From: Entophlyctis helioformis
Taxonomy: Eukaryota; Chytridiomycota; Chytridiomycetes; Chytridiales; Chytriomycetaceae
Direction: 5' to 3'
DNA length: 64,000 nt
Assembly (NCBI GenBank): GCA_025526915.1
Contig: JAHLKH010000014.1
Location: forward strand, 1-64,000
Part shown: piece after piece, positions 57,379-64,000 of the stretch
How the letters are laid out: the number at the start of each line of letters is the position of its first letter
Numbering within the stretch: the first letter of the stretch is position 1
Notes under the pieces: model-generated
Databases searched by the model: none
What the model was told of the DNA's origin: nothing
Seen by the model: only the letters and a program-made list of their open reading frames with translations
Translations under genes and position numbers: made by a program

Positions 57379-59990
57379 TAGGATACTTTGTAAGGAGAGT
57401 TGACAGTGCTACAAATATCCTCGTGCAGCCATTCAAGAACGCATTTGAAGTCTTTGTCAACCGGAATGATGTTGGGGCCTCTGCTGGTGCAATCACAGCG
57501 CCGATCGTCGCGAGGTATGTTTATTCTTGAAGGATGTCACGGACATGATGGCATTGACGCGTTGAATGCCTTGCACAGATCTGAGCCTCAAGCCGACCAC
57601 ATCAACCACATGGATGTCAACACGACTCCATCTGTTGGAATGAAGTATGAATGCATGGAATCTGTGGCGTTTCTGGCAAAACTGACACTGAGTTTCTGTT
57701 TCTGATGCTGCGATCTTGTTATTGTGCAGGTGCTTGATGGATGGATGCTGCTTGAGCCATACTGCACAGCAGCGGCAGCAGGCTGAGAACGGCGTCCAGC
57801 TTGTCCACCTGACACGTGGCAGGGTCGAGCAGCTTGTCAGCAGCACTGTTGGCAGCAGGCGGTTGGATGCTGCCTTCAGTGAGGTGAAGGGTTGCCATGT
57901 GGCACTCGACACCATCATCAGGTGCACAGTCAACCGCCTTGCGAGCAGCTACGATGCTGTCACGCGTCGCAACATCCTGGCAGCCATCTGCAAAGCAGCA
58001 AGTGCCCAGCTGCTGCAGATTGCCAGCGAGCAGTTTCTTGGCGCAGATGGCATTTTTAAGCTCCTCCCAGCAGATGAGCCAATCTATCGCGCATTGGTAT
58101 GTTTGCATGGCTTGAATGCATGCTGTTGCTCTTGCACCACGTGCATTTGTTCATTTTGAATGCGGCTGACTTGATCCATTGCTTCTGGACAGAACGCAGC
58201 AATGAGAATGCAGACGCAGCTGGACAAGATTGCCAATCCGCCATGCGCATCCCACCGGCATACATCCACTCCCAGTAGGTGTTGATTGCATTGAAATGAT
58301 TGCACAATGCACTCACAGATCCATTTGTGTTGAATGCATAGTACTGGACACAGAGACGCAGAAAGTCGAGTACCATGGCAGGATGACCACGCGAGTTGCA
58401 CCGCGATCCATTGTCGCTGCTATCCACGACAAGGCGTCAGCCTGGCTGTATTTCCTGGAGCACCCCATAGGTCCACATCCAGAAAACGCCAAACCGCCAA
58501 CACTCATCAATCAGCGCCAAAAGGCCGTCGCTCTGCTGCAGTCCATCATTGAGCAAAGTGCAGTGCGTCTCGACTTCCACTGACTGCATGTGCATGGAAT
58601 GATTTGGCGCGATTGCTCACCATCCCACTCCACAGGTTGGTCCTCCTCCACCGCCGCCCAAGCCACCACGGTTGTCCAACAACATTTTCGCAGCACTGGC
58701 ATGCTCCAAGACCTTTCCCATTGGCGATCTTGCCGACACTGAGACGACGGTGAGTTTGGTGCACCATTGGCGATTGTGGCTGTGTTTGGTGCACTTGGAA
58801 TGGCCGCCTGATGCTGCATCCAACCGTCACAGGCGCCATTCCAATTCACGGCAGCCAAGCGGGCTGCGCACACAAAGGAGCGTGCCAAGAAAAAAGAGAA
58901 GGCCACACTACAGGAGATCATCAGAGAGAACAAGAAGAAGTCAGGCCTGCGTGCTCGCAAGGCTGGAACTGTTGGCAAGAAGAAGGCGTACGCGACATAT
59001 GGCATGCCATGTGCCTTGAATGTGCTTGCTGACACGTGTGTCATGCCACAGATGGGTTGCTGGCAGTCGAGTGGCAACTCGTCAGAAGCTTGCAAAGCTC
59101 GGCCGCATGATTGCGATGCCAGTCATGACACTTGCCGCAGCCACCATCCCAAAGGACAGCCAAGACCTAAAGGCAATGCACACAGCCGCCCTGAGCAGAT
59201 TGTCAAAATGGCGGTATGGGGTTTGATCGGCATGCTGCTCTGTTTGCTTGGCTTTGTGGATGCTGACTTGTGTGGTATGCAGGAGATGCAGTCATGCGAT
59301 CTCGCAAACACCAAGTTTTTTGGGCCCCAAACCAAGACACCACTCGCTGAGCAGACACCCAGTTCAATCAGCCACGACGCCACCCTCACAGTCTACTATT
59401 TCACGGCCGGCTTGTGGCGTGCTGCCCTTGCCTTGATCGGCGCCATGGTCGCGGATCTGATCAAGCTGAATGCAGACGCGCCTCTGCCTCTGGAGTACTG
59501 TGTCCTGGAGGCAAGCCAAGGCAAGCTGACGCAGTATTACTATGTCAACCCGGAGGACTTTGATGAGGACGAGAGCGCGACGCTCTTGTCAGGTGGATGC
59601 ATTCACAAGCAGGGCATCATTGTTTGGCACATGTACGGCACCGGCCCGCACAGCAGCGACACAAAGATCCCTCGCTATGGCAGCTTGGTGACTCTCGACA
59701 GTGACACGGCTCTCAAGATCTGCGCCTTTGATACTGCCAAGATTGCCAAGCAACCCAACATGCATGGCGACCTCGACGATCAGGACGAGCAGAACGATCA
59801 GGACGAGCAGGACGAGCAGGACGAGCACGATGAGCAGGATGAACCCATGTGCAGCCTGACGACCCATGCATCCAGGACGAGCATGATGTGCACAATCAGC
59901 CGACAGCAGGCCAGCAGCACCGGCGCTTCATCTTCAGCCGTCCAACCGCCACCACCACCACCCAGCAGCAGCAGTTCCATCAGCAAATGA
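57379..59990 (+). CDS. Unrecognised multi-exon gene upstream of the Fanzor
   Basis: Coding exons with in-phase splice sites include one ending at about 57514 (PFKNAFEVFVNRNDVGASAG), about 57581-57648, 57730-58096, 58193-58274, 58319-58562, 58636-58749, 58833-58987, 59052-59213 and 59283-59990. The start codon was not found. Notable parts are a possible Cys pair (SICVECIVLDTETQKVEYHG), a PPPPPPKPP stretch, and a very basic coiled segment (AAHTKERAKKKEKATLQEII then RENKKKSGLRARKA). A hydrophobic helix (LWRAALALIGAMVADLIKL) and an acidic tail repeat (DEQDEQDEHDEQDE) follow. One missing base is needed near 58235 and another near 59283. No known domain is visible. It is 52 bp from the Fanzor start and the two might be one transcript or gene. 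Confidence 0.55.
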
Positions 59991-60042
59991 GCTGCTTACA
60001 GCCCTCACCAGCAGTATATCAGGTGGAGGCGGTGCTGTGGAA

Positions 60043-61815
60043 ATGCTGCTGCGCCATCTTGGCTATGTCCTGGCGGACAGCATGATGGTGCAGCCGCAAG
60101 CAACAAAGCATGCCATCCACTCCTGGATCGTAACAGTCATGCAAATGACGATCCATCGCACCTGGACGCGGAGGGTGCTGCAAACCAACGCAGCCAAGCT
60201 GCAGGATGACACGGTACAGATGGACATGATGCAGACGTGCACAATGCTGATGGACATGCCACTGATTGATGCAATGCAGCAGGCGGCCACGGCACACAGC
60301 GACACGTTCCAGAAAGACGCGCGGCAAGCAGCCATGATGGACATGGCACAGATGGACGCGATGCAAGCAGCCACGATGGATGTCGACATGATGGACGCGA
60401 CGCAGCAGACGGTGACAATCCAGGCCGATGCGATCCTGTCAGCCGTGGTGCAGGCAGATGCAGAGCTGTCGGCCTTGATGCACACAAGTGCGCAGACGGC
60501 AGACGCTGTGCACGCGGGCACTATGGAGGCTGTCTTGCCCTACAGGCTTGATGGCAGCCTTTGCGCAGATGCAAAGAACGACATTTACGGCAATCTGGCC
60601 AGGGATGTGTGTGGCATGCTCGCGCGGCACTACATCTCTAGCCAGTCTGAGCTGGCCGTCACTGCAGCCCTCAAGATGATGCCCAGTGCATCCATTGAGG
60701 ACGTGAGAGTGTGGATTGCGGCACTTTTCAAGACCGCCAAGGCTGCCAAGGCCGCCAAGGCTGCTGCTGCCAAGGCTGCCAAGGACGCTACACCACCAGC
60801 GATCGAGGACGCCACACCGCTGGCCACTTTGGATACTGCTCCTCCCACCTCAAGTCTCAAGCGGGGCCGGTCCACCTCTTCGTCAGCCAACAAGGGCGGC
60901 AGGCCCAAGAAGCGACGGGGCAGGAAGGCCACCACCACCAAGGACGCGGCATCCAGCTCTTCCTCGGCCACTGAGGACAGCGGTCTTGATACAATCCCGC
61001 AAGAGCTGCACGAGCTCAAGACGCTGGTGCCTGATGTGTCTCGGTCAGAGATCGTGATCTTTTACGAGCTGTCCAAGCTTGCTGGCACGACAAACAAGCT
61101 GTGCCCGCAAGCAGCCAGCCGCGATCCCTTCATCCTCGTCACCGAGACAACGCTCTTTTGGGCGGTGATGGGGAGTAGGGGTGATCGCATCCGTGGCGAG
61201 CAAAGTGCTGCTTTGGCATACTTGCGGCTGCAGCTCCTTGCTGCACTCAGTAGGTCGCACTTGTTTATGCCATGTCTACATGATATGATGCTAACACTCC
61301 ACTTTTATCCAAGACTACCAAAAAGCCAGATTGGGTCTCGCATCATCCAACAGGACGATCAAGAAGGCGTTCAGCAATAGCAAGGAGCTCTGTATCCTCA
61401 ACATACTTCTTCCCGGCCTCCGCCCCAAGAAAGGCCGCTATCAGACGCCAGACGAGGCCGACAAGGAGGTGTTTGAGCAGGTCCAAGCAAATGACGCAGT
61501 CATTGCTGATGCGATGCAACTGGCTGATCACGAGGGTCTGGTTGGCAAGGAGCGCCAGGAGTTTATAGACGCCGTGATTGATGGTCTTCCTCCTGCAATT
61601 CCAAGCAAACCGACCGCGGTGGGCAGCTTCCGGACGGACGGATACAGCATCTTTCAATTGGCGCTGGACTATTGCACAGACCGTCCAGAGTCGCCTCGCA
61701 GTATGTGGCGTGCTTGAATGCTTTGGTGCACACATTGGTTCTGACTGCCGCCTTGATCTGCATGCTCCAACATGGCATCTTTAGGCGAGCAGCCCAGCCT
61801 TGCTGATGGCATGCC

Positions 61816-61848
<33 letters not shown>

Positions 61849-63447
61849 CGATGAGGCTGATGATGGGCATGACGGGCATGATCACTTGGATGGCGAATGT
61901 GAGTTGCTGTGCCAATCCAGACGCGTTCTTGTTGTCCACACCGACTGACATGCCATCCACAGCCGCCAATCCAGCCAACCCATCAGCCACCAAGCCAAAA
62001 GCGACCAATCCTGTAAGCCACTTGCATGCTAAACTTGCGCATTGGTGCACATGCATTGCACATTCCTCACTCATGCATGGCATGACAGGGCAAGCTCAGC
62101 TTCTACGCCTCGCAGCGATTGCTCAACATCATCAACGCCAACAATCTGTTCACTGACCAAGGCTACCAGCTGTTCGCGTTGTCAGCTTGATTGGGGCAGC
62201 GGTACCTGTATGGCGCGTCCAGTATCTGGTTGATCTCAGAGACTTTCGTATAAGCTCGAGTCCAACTATGTGCTCTCCTCTGGCATGTTCAAGCTGAGCG
62301 TGACTTTCAGCAGTGGTATGCATGCAATGACTCTGCCATGCGCACTCTTGACCAGATCAACTCACAGTGCTTGTCTCTTGTGTCAGGTTTGCTGATCGAC
62401 TTGCCAAGGCTGCTGACATCCACAAGCCATCGCATTCAAGACAGCAAAGCATGCCGATCCAGGCGTCAAGCCTGGCGAGAGAGCCTTTTGGGATCTGCGC
62501 TGCCATGCGTACTGCACGCCATTCCTGAATGCACGGGTACGCTTTCTCTGTATCTGGATGCCCATTGACATGACCGCCATGCTGCTTGATCGCCATGCTG
62601 ATTGCACTGGATGGCATGGCATGGCGTGGCATTCCACAGAAGGTCAAGGCCAAGCGGTTTGCCATGCGCTGCAGCGCATGTCTGATCGCGGACAGCTCTT
62701 GAGGGCATCATGAAGCTGGCAGGATCGACCACTGGAGAGCGTGCATCCGATGCGTCTCAAGGCCGCTGTGACAAGCCAACAGAGAAGGACATTCCCGTTG
62801 TCTGGGCATTTGGCATCGACTTTACAGGTCAAGGTGGCGGCACGCTGTGTTTGAGAAGTTCTCATCAGGCATCTGCGGTCGTCTGGATATGCCTATGTGC
62901 GTCTGATATGCCATCCATCCATCCATCCATCCATCCATCCATCCATCTGTGCACCAACTGACACACGATCATGCCACACACCACACACACACACCACACA
63001 CACACACACACACAGATCTACCGCTGCAACGAGAACCTGACCAGCCAGATGTGCCCGCAGTGCAAGCAGCGGATCCCATACGAGAACCGCACCAACCTGC
63101 GACGCTACGAGTGCATACCATGCAAGACCGTCTACCACCGAGACGTGCTTGGAGCCACCAACATCGGGATGGTTGCACTGTGGCATCTGCTCTTTGGACA
63201 CCGGCCGCTCTACTTGACGCACACGCCACCTGACAGCAATCCAGCCACGCCAGAGTACCTTGCAGACATTGAGGCAACTCATCATGACATCCAGTGGCGT
63301 GCACAACATCACATCATGCTGCTCGCGACACCGCCTGATCAGCCTGTCGTCCAGCAGCCTCCGTCACCCGATCTGCTTCCCTTCAAGTTGCACGTGGCCT
63401 CATGGGATCAGATCATGCTGCCATGTCTGCCAACAACAACACTTTGA
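60043..63447 (+). CDS. Fanzor (TnpB-like RNA-guided nuclease), Fanzor1 type
   Basis: Exons about 60043-61249, 61314-61700, 61785-61898, 61963-62012, 62089 onward, about 62250-62700 and 63016-63447. The N-terminal part is helical, then basic with AT-hook-like GGRPKKRRGRK, then poly-Asp (61817-61855). The nuclease end has a candidate RuvC-I DPGVK (62456-62470), a RuvC-II region IPVVWAFGIDFTG (62794-62830), and the final exon NENLTSQMCPQC...YECIPC...VYHRDVLGATNIG. The zinc cysteines lie at 63052, 63061, 63112 and 63121 and the RuvC-III aspartate at 63142. This C-terminal pattern is diagnostic of TnpB/Fanzor. Frame changes near 62430, 62690 and 62842 are probable one-base errors; otherwise the copy is decaying. 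The start is uncertain because the frame is open upstream to 59887. Confidence 0.85.
61817..61855. repeat. (GAT)n tract encoding poly-Asp inside the Fanzor
   Basis: Twelve or so GAT/GAC codons follow MP in exon 3 and encode an acidic run. It is in frame, so length changes would be tolerated. Confidence 0.9.
62911..62946. repeat. (CCAT)n microsatellite in last Fanzor intron
   Basis: Eight to nine CCAT units in the intron before the zinc-finger exon. Confidence 0.95.
62973..63015. repeat. (CA)n tract ending in the last Fanzor splice acceptor
   Basis: A CA-rich run (CACACA with ACC interruptions) ends in CACAG, the acceptor of the zinc-finger exon at 63016. It replaces the usual pyrimidine tract. 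Confidence 0.9.
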
Positions 63448-63501
63448 ATCGGGGGACCTCCCGATCGACCTAACGGGTCACTTCAATAGAAGGTGAGACC
63501 C
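63448..63501 (+). ncRNA. Candidate omega-RNA 3' scaffold: two hairpins after the Fanzor stop codon
   Basis: Hairpin 1 starts on the base after TGA: ATCGGG (63448-63453), 6-base loop, CCCGAT (63460-63465), a perfect 6-bp stem. Hairpin 2 is 63475-63501: GGGTCACTTC, AATA tetraloop, then GAAG-G-TGA-GA-CCC, ten pairs with a 1-base and a 2-base bulge. Known Fanzors use an omega-RNA from the 3' end of the gene and its adjacent flank, so position and structure fit. No transcript evidence exists here and the guide boundary is not known. Confidence 0.5.
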
Positions 63502-64000
63502 TTGTTGGATGTGCCATCGCCCGCCTGTCGTCGCATGCTCGTTGCTGACTCGAACCTCCCATCGTGTGATATCTGGGTTGCATCCGTCGCCTCTTGCCAC
63601 GAATTTAATTCCAAAATCCTTGGTGTTTGTTTGAATATCGTCCCGTCAATCAAGCCCATCATGAACGGCATGGTGTGTGCTCCTGTGCCTCTGTGCTCGT
63701 GTGCCATCTGTCGAGTGCTCCTGTGCTTCAGCAGACAGAGAAGCGGCCGGTGGCAGGCTGTTGGTTCTTGATGCAATGGTCCAAGTGGGTCCTTTCAGGG
63801 GCAGTGACTCTGCAGCCGTCCTACAACATCGTCGCGGTTCATGCCGCACAGGACCGTTGTGGGACCCTGGCTCGCTCAGATCACGGTCGGCTGGACCGTT
63901 GCGGTCCTGCTCGAGCTGCTCGAGTAGTTGAGCGGCTTGAGCAGCAGCAGTTGTGCGCCACCTGCCAGCCGGTCTGCACCATGTTCACCATCCGCCGACC
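63502..64000. other. Right flank, no supportable gene
   Basis: Short open frames on both strands (for example minus-strand GTIFKQTPRILELNSW near 63660-63610) could belong to a gene running off the window, but no domain, splice pattern or start supports one. If the Fanzor sits in a mobile unit, its right end should lie here or just beyond. Confidence 0.4.

Noticed and set aside
63530..63570. tRNA-like T-arm (GGTTCGAGTC on the minus strand)
   Set aside because: The flanking bases do not form the 5-bp T-stem and no acceptor or anticodon arms can be placed around it.

Overview
The window looks like nuclear DNA of a GC-rich, gene-dense fungus, most likely a zoosporic (chytrid-like) one. That is inference from four things: genes carry many introns of about 50-160 bp with GT-AG (and some GC-AG) ends; the genes are typically fungal (Pom1/DYRK2-type kinase, MED21, RPB3, PEX5, endosomal Na+/H+ exchanger, F-box/WD protein); there is a CFAP97/hemingway-domain gene, a family tied to flagellar axonemes; and a Fanzor (eukaryotic TnpB relative) is present, as known from chytrids. 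Translations are rich in Q, S, A and P homopolymers.

Layout. 1-10.0 kb: a roughly 3.28 kb direct duplication (1-3283 and 6768-10004) carrying a cyclin exon 1 plus its upstream flank; a decayed Ty1/copia pol remnant (3284-5270, minus) lies at the junction and the intact cyclin gene follows (5477-7511, minus). 10.0-30.6 kb: conserved HhH-like fungal protein, DYRK kinase, F-box/WD protein, MED21, CFAP97-domain protein, several large disordered proteins of unknown role, and RPB3. 30.6-43.3 kb: a single-pass membrane protein with a C-terminal SH3 domain, an OsmC-like protein, then a likely cyclic-nucleotide signalling pair (cNMP-binding protein followed 33 bp later by a GAF plus class III cyclase-like protein ending in a CaaX box), and a rhodanese. 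43.5-55.8 kb: PEX5, a relic of a Fanzor 3' end, nitronate monooxygenase, mitochondrial uL4, a CAP-Gly protein, a perilipin-like 11-mer repeat protein, an unknown gene and an NHX-type exchanger. 55.9-57.4 kb is AT-rich and gene-poor. 57.4-63.5 kb holds an unrecognised multi-exon gene and, downstream on the same strand, a Fanzor whose last exon carries the CxxC/CxxC zinc finger and the RuvC-III HRD motif; two hairpins follow its stop codon immediately and are candidate omega-RNA scaffold.

Two themes cut across the window. First, MED21 and RPB3, both parts of the RNA polymerase II machinery, share the same composite promoter module. Second, many otherwise clear genes are broken by single-base frame shifts, nearly all equivalent to one missing base; these look like assembly deletions and should be corrected before any gene is called a pseudogene. 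Exon limits below were inferred by eye from splice consensus and reading-frame continuity.
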